Assembly (NCBI GenBank): GCA_965115995.1
Contig: OZ220472.1
Location: forward strand, 3,701,799-3,765,798
Direction of reading: 5' to 3'
Length of the DNA stretch: 64,000 nt
DNA from: Poriferisodalis sp026713105
GTDB taxonomy: Bacteria; Actinomycetota; Acidimicrobiia; Acidimicrobiales; Poriferisodalaceae
Below the pieces are notes generated by a model. That model had not been told where the DNA came from. It did no database searches and was given only the letters and a program-made list of their open reading frames with translations. Both the position numbers and the translations under genes were made by a program. Positions 51,641-59,952 of this stretch are shown piece by piece. Every line of letters starts with the position of its first letter. Position 1 is the first letter of the stretch.

Positions 51641-52262
51641 ACTGGCGGCGCTTGCCCAGCGGGTGAAGGGCTTCATGCCCCACGACGAAGGCCTGGCGCT
51701 GTACCGGGCTGCCGCCGAGGTTGCCGCGCTGGGAGCGCTGGTGGAGATCGGCTCCTACTGCGGCAAATCGGCGGTGTACTTGGGTGCCGCAGCGGCCGAG
51801 GCGGGGAGTGTGCTGTTCACGATCGACCACCACCATGGCTCTGAGGAGATGCAAGCCGGCTGGGAACACCACGACCCAGAGCTGGTCGATTCCCGCACCG
51901 GTCTCATGGACTCGCTGCCGGTGCTGCGCCAGACAATTTCCGAAGCGGGGCTCGACGACACCGTGGTGCCCATCGTGGGTGACTCGGTCACGGTCGCGTC
52001 CCACTTCGGGGGCGCTGCGCTGGTGTTCATCGACGGCGGCCACGGCACAGCCCCTGCTCATGCCGATTACGACGCGTGGTCGCCGAAGGTGAGGCCGGGG
52101 GGCCTGCTGGCGATCCACGATGTGTTTGCCGATCCCGCCGACGGTGGACGGCCTCCGTATGAGATCTGGCTTCGAGCGCTCGAAGACGGGTTCGTCGAGC
52201 ACGCCGCCGAGGGCAGCCTGCGCGTGGTGCGCAGATTGGTCAACGTTGGGGCGAAGCGATGA
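51630..52262 (+). CDS. Class I SAM-dependent methyltransferase
   Basis: 210 residues, Methyltransf_24 type. SAM-binding motif I is LVEIGSYCGKSAVYLGAAAA (about residues 38-57); LFTIDHHHGSEEM and ALVFIDGGHGTAPAHADYDAW supply later motifs, and GGLLAIHDVFADPADGGRPP is typical of this family. Substrate unknown; many relatives act in sugar or lipid modification gene sets. ATG 51630 overlaps the GtrA gene by 11 nt. It converges on and overlaps the end of the toroid-enzyme gene on the other strand. Confidence 0.85.
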   Translation: MKPELAALAQRVKGFMPHDEGLALYRAAAEVAALGALVEIGSYCGKSAVYLGAAAAEAGSVLFTIDHHHGSEEMQAGWEHHDPELVDSRTGLMDSLPVLRQTISEAGLDDTVVPIVGDSVTVASHFGGAALVFIDGGHGTAPAHADYDAWSPKVRPGGLLAIHDVFADPADGGRPPYEIWLRALEDGFVEHAAEGSLRVVRRLVNVGAKR

Positions 52263-53364
52263 GCGCGGTCGCGGCGGTGGTGCGGTGATCGATTGCGTCG
52301 GTGGCCAGCAGCACGGCAGCGGCGGTGTAGCTGGAGCGTTCGGCGTCGGGGAAGGTCCTGCGCTGCGGTACGACCCAGCCGGTGTAGTAGGTGCCGTCGG
52401 CGTTTCGCATCGCAGAGGCGGCCTCGACGAGCCGGCGGGCAGTGGCGACGTCGCCGGTGCGCAGGTAGGCGAGCGCGCATTCGCAGGTCTCCGCCCCGGT
52501 CACCCACGACTGATCGGCCACGCAGCGCACGCCGTAGTCGCCGAGCAGGAATTTCGGTGTGCCGGCGGCGAGATGGGAGCGGGCTTGGGCGCCGTCGAGC
52601 GCGCCGCACAGCACGGGGTAGTACCAGTCCATCGCCCAGCGGTCCTTGGGCTCGAAACCGTCCGGACGGTGGCGGATCTGGAGTTCGGTGCGAGCCAGCG
52701 TGCGAGCCCATGCAGGTCGGGAGACGCCCATCAGTTCTGCCAGTGCAAGACCGCAGCGCAGCGAGTGGACAATCGACGATGAGCCAGTCAGCAGGGCGTA
52801 CGGCCACGGCGTGCCGTCGGCATGGACCGCCCAGGGGATGTGGCCGCTGGCGGTTCGCTGCCCAACCACGAAGTCGAGGGCACGCCGTACCGTCGGCCAC
52901 ATGGAGGCGGCGAATCCGCGATCGCCGGTGACGAGCCAGTGGTGCCACACGCCCACAGCGATGTAGGCGCAGCAATTCGTGTCGACCTTGGGGTCCTCGA
53001 CGCCGTGGGCGGTGTAGTAGTTGTGCCAGCTGCCCGCCGGGTGCTGGTTGGCCTGCAGCCACTCGTACGCACGCTCGGCGGCCCCTCGCCGGCCTGCCGA
53101 TGCCAGCGCCATGGCGCCTTCGACGTGATTCCACGGATCGGCGTGGCCGCCGTCGAACCACAGGATCAGACCGTCGGGCTGCTGGCATGCCTCGATGGCG
53201 TCGGCCGTGGCGGCGACCTGCGGAGGCCCCAGCAGCGGCGCGGTGTCGGCGACGAGCTGTGCTGTGTGGGCTCGCGCGGTGTCGGCTGCGGCAGGCCGTG
53301 GCATGCGCCCGTGTCCGGTGTCGGGGGCCGCGGCGATATCTGCAGGTGCGAATTCAGGCTGCAT
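52240..53364 (-). CDS. Alpha/alpha-toroid protein (prenyltransferase-like)
   Basis: About 374 residues. Repeated helix-pair blocks such as GHADPWNHVEGAMALASAG, ERAYEWLQANQHPAGSWHNY, DTNCCAYIAVGVWHHWLVTG and YALLTGSSSIVHSLRCGLAL look like an alpha/alpha toroid, the fold of terpene cyclases, protein prenyltransferases and some glycosidases. No DxDD cyclase motif is visible, so the reaction is undetermined. It is the third gene of a glycosyltransferase-methyltransferase-toroid operon: ATG 53364 overlaps the methyltransferase stop by 11 nt. The stop overlaps the convergent methyltransferase gene by 23 nt. Confidence 0.7.
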   Translation of the reverse strand: MQPEFAPADIAAAPDTGHGRMPRPAAADTARAHTAQLVADTAPLLGPPQVAATADAIEACQQPDGLILWFDGGHADPWNHVEGAMALASAGRRGAAERAYEWLQANQHPAGSWHNYYTAHGVEDPKVDTNCCAYIAVGVWHHWLVTGDRGFAASMWPTVRRALDFVVGQRTASGHIPWAVHADGTPWPYALLTGSSSIVHSLRCGLALAELMGVSRPAWARTLARTELQIRHRPDGFEPKDRWAMDWYYPVLCGALDGAQARSHLAAGTPKFLLGDYGVRCVADQSWVTGAETCECALAYLRTGDVATARRLVEAASAMRNADGTYYTGWVVPQRRTFPDAERSSYTAAAVLLATDAIDHRTTAATALIASPQR

Positions 53365-54181
53365 GTGCAGCTCCCACCGGTTCGGCCCCCAGGCGCGAAC
53401 TCTCGCTCGCCCGGGGCTTGTACCCATACAGCACCGTCGACTTGGGCAGCACAGCGCTGAGCACACGGTCGAGTGTGCGCGTCAGCTTGGGCGCCGCCGT
53501 CATGTCCCACACCAGCATCCGGTGGTAGGCCCGCACCAGCGGATGGGCGTCGTTGTGCGGTCCGACCAGGCAGCGCAGCCACCAGTACGGCGTGTGCAGG
53601 CCGTGCGCGCCATGACTGTCGGAGACGTACAGGCCTACCGCGGCCAGCTTCGCCCGCAATTCGTCGGCGCCATAGATGCGCACGTGGCCATCAGCTACCG
53701 CGGGTGCGTGGTAGTCGGCCGACAGCGCCCAGCAGACCCGTTCGGCGGTTCTCGCCGGAACCGTGACCGCAATGGTGCCGCCAGGCCGCAGCACCCGTGC
53801 CAGCTCGGCGATGGCCCGTTTGTCATCGACGATGTGCTCGAGCACCTCCGCGGCGATGATGCGGTCGAAGCTGGCGTCGGGGTACGGCAGCGCAGTGGCG
53901 TCGGCAACGACCGCATGGCTGAGCGAGCCCCGGTCCTCGCTGTTGGGGTCCTCTGCGTCGCTGCGCCTCGAATCGGCTGTTGAGGAGTCGAACTCACCCG
54001 CTTCGTCCATGGCCGCGAACATCTCGCTGACAGCACGCAGCTCGTCGGGATCGCGGTCTGACGCCACCGTGACGCAGCCGCGCCGAGCGCTCTCGAAGGC
54101 ATGCCGGCCCGCGCCGCAGCCCAGATCCAGCACCCGGTCACCGCGAATGGCGCCGAGTCGCTCGTAGTCGACGGTGAGCAT
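53354..54181 (-). CDS. Class I SAM-dependent methyltransferase
   Basis: 275 residues, Methyltransf_11 type. Motif I DRVLDLGCGAGRHAFESARRG (read as RVLDLGCGAGRHAFE), then VVADATALPYPDASFDRII and AEVLEHIVDDKRAIAELARVL, a classical set. An Asp/Ser-rich insert (about residues 67-85) interrupts the Rossmann core between motifs I and II. The C-terminal half contains HGLHTPYWWLRCLVG. ATG 54181 shares ATGA with the glycosyltransferase stop, so they are coupled. A glycolipid or polyketide-type sugar substrate is possible but unproven. Confidence 0.88.
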   Translation of the reverse strand: MLTVDYERLGAIRGDRVLDLGCGAGRHAFESARRGCVTVASDRDPDELRAVSEMFAAMDEAGEFDSSTADSRRSDAEDPNSEDRGSLSHAVVADATALPYPDASFDRIIAAEVLEHIVDDKRAIAELARVLRPGGTIAVTVPARTAERVCWALSADYHAPAVADGHVRIYGADELRAKLAAVGLYVSDSHGAHGLHTPYWWLRCLVGPHNDAHPLVRAYHRMLVWDMTAAPKLTRTLDRVLSAVLPKSTVLYGYKPRASESSRLGAEPVGAAHAA

Positions 54182-55572
54182 CAGCGTCCGGCGAGGGCCT
54201 TCGCGTACGCGCGCTGTGGCCGCGTCGAGGTGTCGGCCAGCAGCGCACGGTATTGCTCAACGGTGTTGCGGGCCGTCGCCGTCCACGAATAGTTGGCCTG
54301 AACACGGGCCCGGCCGGCCGCTCCCACGGTGGCACGCAAGTCGGGCTTCCCAAGCGCCCACCCGATGCGTGCTGCAAGAGCCTCGGAGTCGCCCGGGGGC
54401 ACCTGCAGGCACGTCTCGCCGTCGGCGCCGGTGACCTCGGGCAAGGCGCCGCCGGTGGTTGCCACCAGCGGCACGCCGCACGACATCGCCTCGATGGCGG
54501 GCAGCGAGAAGCCTTCGTACAGCGACGGCACGACGGCGAGCTGCGCCTCGTTGTACAGCTCGACGATGCGCTCGTCGGGCACGCCGCTCACAAACTCGAC
54601 GCTGCCGGCCAGATCGAGCCGATCGATGAGCCGGCTTGCCGCCGAGTCGTCCTTCGGGCGTCCGATCACGACGAGGTGCAGCGACGGGTCCTCCGTGCGC
54701 AGCTTCGCCAGCGCTTCGAGCAGGTACGCGAGGCCCTTCATGGCGACGTCCGCGCTGGCGGTGGTCATGAGCCGGCCGGGCACGGGCGTCACGTCGGGCA
54801 GGGGCCGGAACTGGTCGGGATCGACGCCGACCGTGACGATGTTCAGGCGGGCAGGGTCGACGCGCAGGTCGGTCACGATGTCGTCGAAACTGTTGGTCGA
54901 TACGGTCACGATCCGGTCAAGGCGGCGGGCCACCCGGTTCTGCATGCGGGTGAAGGCATAAAAGCGACGCATGGCGAGCCGCTTGCCGCGGTTGGGCGCA
55001 TGGGCGATCTCGAGCCGCCGGTCGACGGTGATCGGGTGGTGGATGGTGCCCAGCGTGGGCATGCCCGCCCGTCGCAGCCAGTCGATGCCGTAGCCCAGGC
55101 ACTGGTTGTCGTGAACTAAGTCAAAATCCTCGAGCCGGCTGCGGAGCGACTGGAAGGCCCGCAGGCTGAACGTGAGCGGCTCGGCGAATGAGGCCGTGCA
55201 GGTGATGACCCACTCGAGCGCGTCGATCGGCGAGCGGAACTCCGCCAGCTTGGGCACCCGGAACGGGTCGGGCATGCGGTACAGGTCCAAGCTGGGAAGC
55301 TCGGTCAGCTTGATGCCCTCGTCGAGGTGCGGGTACGGCGGCCCGCTGAACACCTCGACGCTGTGGCCGAGGGCCGACAGCTCGCGTGCGAGGTGCCGGA
55401 CGTAGATGCCCTGGCCGCCCACCCAGGGATGGCCGCGGTAGGTCAGCAGCGCGATGCGCAGCGACGGCCCAGTGTCGGGTGGCCCAGTGTCGGCTGGCCC
55501 AGTGTCGGCTGGCCCAGTGTCGGCTGGCGCGTCAGGCGACCGCATGTCTGGTGGCCCGGTGTCGGCGCCCAT
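54181..55572 (-). CDS. Glycosyltransferase family 4
   Basis: GT-B retaining glycosyltransferase of about 463 residues. YRGHPWVGGQGIYVRHLAREL is the donor-side N-terminal loop, ASADVAMKGLAYLLEALAKL the start of the C-terminal domain, and PSLYEGFSLPAIEAMSCGVPL the EX7E nucleotide-sugar motif. The first 36 residues are repeat sequence: PADTGP-type units encoded by four 15-nt repeats (55466-55525). ATG 55572 is chosen because the open frame upstream lacks a good signal. First gene of the three-gene operon; sugar and acceptor unknown, a cell-envelope glycolipid is plausible. Confidence 0.9.
   Translation of the reverse strand: MGADTGPPDMRSPDAPADTGPADTGPADTGPPDTGPSLRIALLTYRGHPWVGGQGIYVRHLARELSALGHSVEVFSGPPYPHLDEGIKLTELPSLDLYRMPDPFRVPKLAEFRSPIDALEWVITCTASFAEPLTFSLRAFQSLRSRLEDFDLVHDNQCLGYGIDWLRRAGMPTLGTIHHPITVDRRLEIAHAPNRGKRLAMRRFYAFTRMQNRVARRLDRIVTVSTNSFDDIVTDLRVDPARLNIVTVGVDPDQFRPLPDVTPVPGRLMTTASADVAMKGLAYLLEALAKLRTEDPSLHLVVIGRPKDDSAASRLIDRLDLAGSVEFVSGVPDERIVELYNEAQLAVVPSLYEGFSLPAIEAMSCGVPLVATTGGALPEVTGADGETCLQVPPGDSEALAARIGWALGKPDLRATVGAAGRARVQANYSWTATARNTVEQYRALLADTSTRPQRAYAKALAGR
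55466..55525 (-). repeat. 15-nt tandem repeat, 4 units, in the glycosyltransferase N-terminus
   Basis: Units GGCCCAGTGTCGG(C/G)T at 55466, 55481, 55496 and 55511; encodes (P/A)DTGP on the minus strand and keeps frame. Confidence 0.9.
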
Positions 55573-55729
55573 CGCGGTCTCCGTCTGCAAGCGAGAACCC
55601 GGCAGGCGACAACCGGGCAGGTCCGTTGGCCGCAGGCGGGATTGGCAAGGTCGCGTGAGGCTACTTGCCAGCCCGACGGCGCCGACTCGCGGCCCGCAGG
55701 GGCCGCGGAGCATCCTGACCTGGTCCCGC

Positions 55730-55735
55730 TACCGT
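55730..55735 (+). promoter_or_regulatory. -10 element TACCGT for hemE
   Basis: Hexamer 9 nt before ATG 55745. Slightly longer spacing than most but the only candidate nearby. Confidence 0.4.
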
Positions 55736-55744
55736 TCGCAACCC

Positions 55745-56851
55745 ATGGCCGAATCAACCATCGAGGCGCCTGCCGGCCCGCTGCGTGGCGATCACCCCAG
55801 CCACCGGCTGGGCGACAGCCTCTACCTGCGTGCTGCCCGCTGCCAGCCGACCGAGCGGGTGCCCGTGTGGTTCCAGCGCCAGGCCGGTCGCTCCCTGCCG
55901 GAATACCGGGCGCTGCGCGGCGAGGGCAGCATTCTCGATGCCATCGCCGACCCGGCCACCGCGGCGGAGATCACACTGCAGCCGGTTCGGCGCTACGGCG
56001 TCGATGCGGCAGTGCTGTTCTCCGACATCGTGGTGCCGGCCGCAGCAGTCGGCTTCGGCATCGACGTGGTGCCCGGCGTGGGTCCGGTGGCCGCCGAGCC
56101 GCTGCGCAGCCGCGCCGACCTGGACCGCCTGCCCGATCTGGACGCCGATGCTCACACGCCCTACGTGCTCGAGACGGTGCGGCTGCTGGCAGCCGAGCTG
56201 GACGTGCCGCTCGTCGGGTTCGCCGGGGCGCCGTTCACCGTGGCGAGCTACCTCGTCGAGGGCCGCCCGTCTCGCCAGCACGAGCTCACCAAGGCATTGA
56301 TGCACACCGACCCGGCGCTCTGGCACGACCTCATGGAGCGCCTGGCTGCCATCGCGGTGGCCTCCATGCGCTCGCAGGTGCTCGCCGGTGCCAGCGCGCT
56401 GCAGCTGTTCGACTCGTGGGCCGGGACGCTGTCGCCGGCCGACTATGCCGCGTTCGTGGCGCCGCACAGCAAGCGGGTCTTCGACGAGCTGGCCGACCTC
56501 GGCGTGCCACGGGCGCATTTCGGCGTCGGCACCGGCGAGCTGCTCGACCAGATGGCCCAAGTGGGCGCGGATGTGGTGGGCGTGGACTGGCGGGTGCCGC
56601 TGGGCGCCGCCCGTCAGCGGGTCGGGCCCGGCGTGGCATTGCAGGGAAACCTGGATCCGGTGCTGTGTCTGGCCGGATGGCCCGCCGTGCGCGCAGCCGC
56701 GGACCGCATCCTGGCCGAGGGCGCCGAGCAGCCGGGGCACATCTTCAATCTGGGCCACGGCGTGCTGCCCGAGACCGACCCCACGGTGCTCGAACGGCTG
56801 ACCGACTATGTGCATGCGTACCAGCCCGCGCACGCAGGTCAGCACCCCTGA
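55745..56851 (+). CDS. hemE: Uroporphyrinogen decarboxylase
   Basis: Decarboxylates uroporphyrinogen III to coproporphyrinogen III. 368 residues; VPVWFQRQAGRSLPEYRALR is the family N-terminal signature (usually WxMRQAGRYLPEY, here Phe-Gln and Ser variants), AAVLFSDIVVPAAAVGFGID contains the catalytic Asp, and VGFAGAPFTVASYLVEG and FNLGHGVLPETDP are conserved blocks. ATG 55745. It begins the heme cluster hemE-hemY and lies divergent from the glycosyltransferase operon. Confidence 0.95.
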   Translation: MAESTIEAPAGPLRGDHPSHRLGDSLYLRAARCQPTERVPVWFQRQAGRSLPEYRALRGEGSILDAIADPATAAEITLQPVRRYGVDAAVLFSDIVVPAAAVGFGIDVVPGVGPVAAEPLRSRADLDRLPDLDADAHTPYVLETVRLLAAELDVPLVGFAGAPFTVASYLVEGRPSRQHELTKALMHTDPALWHDLMERLAAIAVASMRSQVLAGASALQLFDSWAGTLSPADYAAFVAPHSKRVFDELADLGVPRAHFGVGTGELLDQMAQVGADVVGVDWRVPLGAARQRVGPGVALQGNLDPVLCLAGWPAVRAAADRILAEGAEQPGHIFNLGHGVLPETDPTVLERLTDYVHAYQPAHAGQHP

Positions 56852-56862
56852 GCGAGCTGTGT

Positions 56863-56907
56863 TGTCGCCATGACATCCGCTCGCGATGGTGACCTGTCGC
56901 CATGACA
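56863..56907 (+). promoter_or_regulatory. Twin TGTC-N5-GACA dyads at the hemY start
   Basis: TGTCGCCATGACA occurs at 56863-56875 and again at 56895-56907, exactly 32 bp apart. Each is a TGTC/GACA dyad and the second covers the hemY start codon. This looks like a paired operator; the regulator is unknown. Chance duplication of the start region is the alternative. Confidence 0.4.
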
Positions 56908-58458
56908 CCTCAGCGGGTCGTCGTGGTCGGTGGCGGCATCACCGGACTGACGGCCGCGTACCGCCTGCTGCATCCCGCTGATGCCGCCATCGAAGTGCCC
57001 CGGGTGGTGCTGATCGACAGCGCCGAACGCCTAGGCGGCAAGATCCGCTCGACGCCATTCGAAGGACGGCTTGTCGACGAAGGTGCCGATGCATTCTTGC
57101 TGCGAGTGCCGTGGGCGATCGAGCTCTGCGACGAGCTGGGAATCTCGGCTGAGCGCATCTCGCCGTCGATCGGCGGCGCTTCGGTGGCGCATCGGGGCAA
57201 ACGGGGTTTGCAGCTCACACCCCTTCCCGACGGACTGGTGGGCGGGGTACCGACCCGGCTGGGACCGCTGCTGCGTTCCCCGCTCTTGGGGCCGGCAGAC
57301 CGGCTGCGCGCCGCCGCCGACTATGTGCTGCCGCGGAGGTTCACGACGACGCGCCCACTCGGCCCCGATGGGATCGACGTCGTGGTCGAGGGCCAGACCG
57401 ATGAGCTGCGCTCGTGGCTCAGCTCCGCCAGCGTGGGCGACATTGTGCGCACCCGGCTCGGCGTGGCAGTGGCGTCGCAGGTGGTCGGCCCGCTGCTCGG
57501 AAGCATCAGCGCGGGGGACATCGACCGGCTGGACGCGACCGCGTCGGCACCGATCCTGGGCCAAGCGCTCGGCCGCAGCCGCTCGCTCATGCGGGGGCTG
57601 CGCCGCATGCAGCCGCCCCCCGCCCGAGGTACTTCGAGCGACTCCGGTCCCGCTCCGATCTTCGGCAGCTTCGGCGTCGGGATGGGCCGGCTGGTCGGCG
57701 CCTTGGTAGAGCGGCTGGACGGGTGCATCTTGCGGCTGGAGACCCCGGTGCAAGCGATCCGGCGCCCCGGAACGCGGTTCGCCGTGGACACCGGGTCGGA
57801 GGTGCTCGACGCAGATGCCGTGATCGTCGCTGCGCCCGCCCACGCCGCGGCGCAGATGCTGCCTGCCGCACCCCACACTGCCGCCGCGCTAGGGCTCATC
57901 AAGTACGCGTCGGTTGCGGTGATCACGCTCAGCGTGCGCCATGACGCCATCGATACGCCGACCGAGGCCGGTTTCCTGGTCACCCGGAACACCGGTTGGC
58001 TGGCCACGGCCTGCAGTTACGGGTCGGCGAAATGGCCGCAGTGGTCCGGCGGCGACCGCAGCGACACCGCCGAAGCTGGCTCTGCCCACACGGTCCTGCG
58101 CGTCTCGGTCGGCCGGGATGACGACGACCGCCACACGCGTCTCGACGACCGCGAGCTCACCGAGACCGTGGTGGAAGAGCTATCGAGCCTGCCGCCGCTG
58201 CGGGGCTTGCGCGAACCCGGCGCGGTCACTGCATGGCGCATCTCGCGCTGGGAGCGATCCCTGCCGCAGTACCGGCCCGGACACGGCCACCTCGTCGACC
58301 TCATCGAGGAGGCGCTGGCCCGCGAGATGCCTGGCGTGTTCGTCACCGGTGCCGCCTACCGGGGCCTCGGCATCCCGGCATGCATCCGGCAGGGCAACGA
58401 AGCCGCAGCAGCGGTGATGCAGCACCTCGGCTCCGATCGCGCCACGCCGTTGCCGTGA
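56902..58458 (+). CDS. hemY: Coproporphyrinogen/protoporphyrinogen oxidase, HemY type
   Basis: FAD enzyme of 518 residues oxidising the porphyrinogen; in actinobacteria the HemY type is known to act on coproporphyrinogen III, before HemH and HemQ. RVVVVGGGITGLTAAYRLL is the FAD dinucleotide motif (about residues 5-23), followed by ERLGGKIRSTPFEGRLVDEGADAF (two blocks) and a C-terminal GVFVTGAAYRGLGIPACIRQG, the second FAD contact. The gene follows hemE by 50 nt and precedes lnt with a GTGA overlap. Confidence 0.9.
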   Translation: MTPQRVVVVGGGITGLTAAYRLLHPADAAIEVPRVVLIDSAERLGGKIRSTPFEGRLVDEGADAFLLRVPWAIELCDELGISAERISPSIGGASVAHRGKRGLQLTPLPDGLVGGVPTRLGPLLRSPLLGPADRLRAAADYVLPRRFTTTRPLGPDGIDVVVEGQTDELRSWLSSASVGDIVRTRLGVAVASQVVGPLLGSISAGDIDRLDATASAPILGQALGRSRSLMRGLRRMQPPPARGTSSDSGPAPIFGSFGVGMGRLVGALVERLDGCILRLETPVQAIRRPGTRFAVDTGSEVLDADAVIVAAPAHAAAQMLPAAPHTAAALGLIKYASVAVITLSVRHDAIDTPTEAGFLVTRNTGWLATACSYGSAKWPQWSGGDRSDTAEAGSAHTVLRVSVGRDDDDRHTRLDDRELTETVVEELSSLPPLRGLREPGAVTAWRISRWERSLPQYRPGHGHLVDLIEEALAREMPGVFVTGAAYRGLGIPACIRQGNEAAAAVMQHLGSDRATPLP

Positions 58459-59918
58459 ATCGCCCCGTGAGGTCTCGCCGGCTGCTGCGCGACGGCCTTG
58501 CGCTCGTGCTCGGGGCGCTCACAATGCTGTCGCTGCCGCCGTGGGGGCTGTGGCCGCTCGGCCCGATCGGTCTGGGGCTGTGGCTGTGTTTCTGCCATCG
58601 CGGCGCAGAGCGCTGGCGCGACCGTCTCGAAGTCGGCATCGCCTTCTGGCTGGGCGCGTACGTGCTCGGGCTGTTCTGGATGACCGAGCTGACCGTGCCG
58701 GGCTGGATCGCGGCCGTGCCGGTCGAGTCGCTCATCATGGCGCTGCCGCTGTCGCTCATCGGGGCAGGCGGTCGCTGGCGCGCAGTCGCCATTCCAGCTG
58801 CCCTGGTGGTGGGCGAGGCCGTTCGCTGGGCCATCCCGTTCGGCGGCGTGCCGATGTCCAACCTTGCGCTCGGCCAAGTCGACGGGCCGTGGCTGGGCGC
58901 AGCAGTCTTGGCCGGGCCGCTGGGAGTGATTGCGCTCGTAGGCGCGGGCGCTGTCATCGTCGAACGGCTCTGCGCGCGCGAATGGTGCGCGGTCTCGTGG
59001 CCTGCGCTCATCGCCATCGGCGTCCCCATCGCGGCGCTGGCCTGGCCCGCCACCACGATCGACGGCACCATCACCGCAGCCGTTGTCCAAGCGGGCGGCG
59101 AGCTCGGCACCAACGTCGACACGCCCCAGCGCAGCGTGCGCCTCCGGCACCTGGAGGCCACCGACGCCTGGCAGGGCGACGCAGACCTCATGGTGTGGAG
59201 CGAGAGCAGCACGTCCAGCGACGCACCGCTCGAGGATTCGGACCGTCTCGCCGAGCTGGAATCGCTGGCGGAGCGGCGCGACCTGGTCCTGATCGCCAAC
59301 TTCTACGAGCGTGCCGCCGATGCCGAGCGCTTCCGCAACACCACTGTTGCGATCAACCCTGACGGGGGGCTGTCTGGCCGCTACGACAAGGCCCACCTCG
59401 TGCCGTTTGGCGAGTACGTGCCGCTGCGCAGCGTGGTGGAGCCCTTCGCTGACCTGTCGCTGATCTCCCGGGAAGCCATCGCCGGCGAGGGGCCCGGACT
59501 GCTGGCGACCTCGCTGGGCGACATCGCCGTCGTGACGTCGTTCGAGGTGTACTTCGCCGACCTGGTGCGCGACGGCGTCCGTGCGGGCGGTCGCATCATC
59601 GCCAATCCCACCCTGGCGTCGTCGTACAGCACGTCCGCGGTGCCCGCCCAGTCGCTTGCGAGCGCACGGCTGCGCGCCGTCGAGACGGGGCGCTGGGTGC
59701 TGCAGTCGTCCACCACCGGCTACAGCGCCATCGTGTCGCCCGACGGCGACATCGCCCGCCGCAGCGAGCTGCGCGAATCCGTAGTGCTGGGCGCCGACGT
59801 CGAGCTCCGTTCGGGATCCACCCCGGCGACGGTGCTGGGATCGTGGCCCCTGATCGTGCTGGCTGCCGCGGTACTCGGCGGCCATGCGGTGCTTTGGCTG
59901 CGGGTGCGCCGCGAGTAG
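58455..59918 (+). CDS. lnt: Apolipoprotein N-acyltransferase-like protein with Ser at the nucleophile position
   Basis: Integral membrane protein of about 487 residues: six to seven transmembrane segments (about 1-200), a periplasmic nitrilase-like domain (about 210-455), and a last helix. The catalytic Glu (VWSESST) and Lys (YDKAHLVPFGEYVP) are in place, but the position of the catalytic Cys, normally in (I/L)C(Y/F)E, reads VVTSFEVYF with Ser. Lnt N-acylates the lipoprotein Cys; with Ser the activity may be altered or lost. Lipoproteins are present (the LppM-like gene at 21.2 kb). GTG 58455 overlaps hemY. Confidence 0.85.
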   Translation: MNRPVRSRRLLRDGLALVLGALTMLSLPPWGLWPLGPIGLGLWLCFCHRGAERWRDRLEVGIAFWLGAYVLGLFWMTELTVPGWIAAVPVESLIMALPLSLIGAGGRWRAVAIPAALVVGEAVRWAIPFGGVPMSNLALGQVDGPWLGAAVLAGPLGVIALVGAGAVIVERLCAREWCAVSWPALIAIGVPIAALAWPATTIDGTITAAVVQAGGELGTNVDTPQRSVRLRHLEATDAWQGDADLMVWSESSTSSDAPLEDSDRLAELESLAERRDLVLIANFYERAADAERFRNTTVAINPDGGLSGRYDKAHLVPFGEYVPLRSVVEPFADLSLISREAIAGEGPGLLATSLGDIAVVTSFEVYFADLVRDGVRAGGRIIANPTLASSYSTSAVPAQSLASARLRAVETGRWVLQSSTTGYSAIVSPDGDIARRSELRESVVLGADVELRSGSTPATVLGSWPLIVLAAAVLGGHAVLWLRVRRE

Positions 59919-59952
59919 CCTTGATCAGCCTCAAAACGGTGACGGGCCAAGC

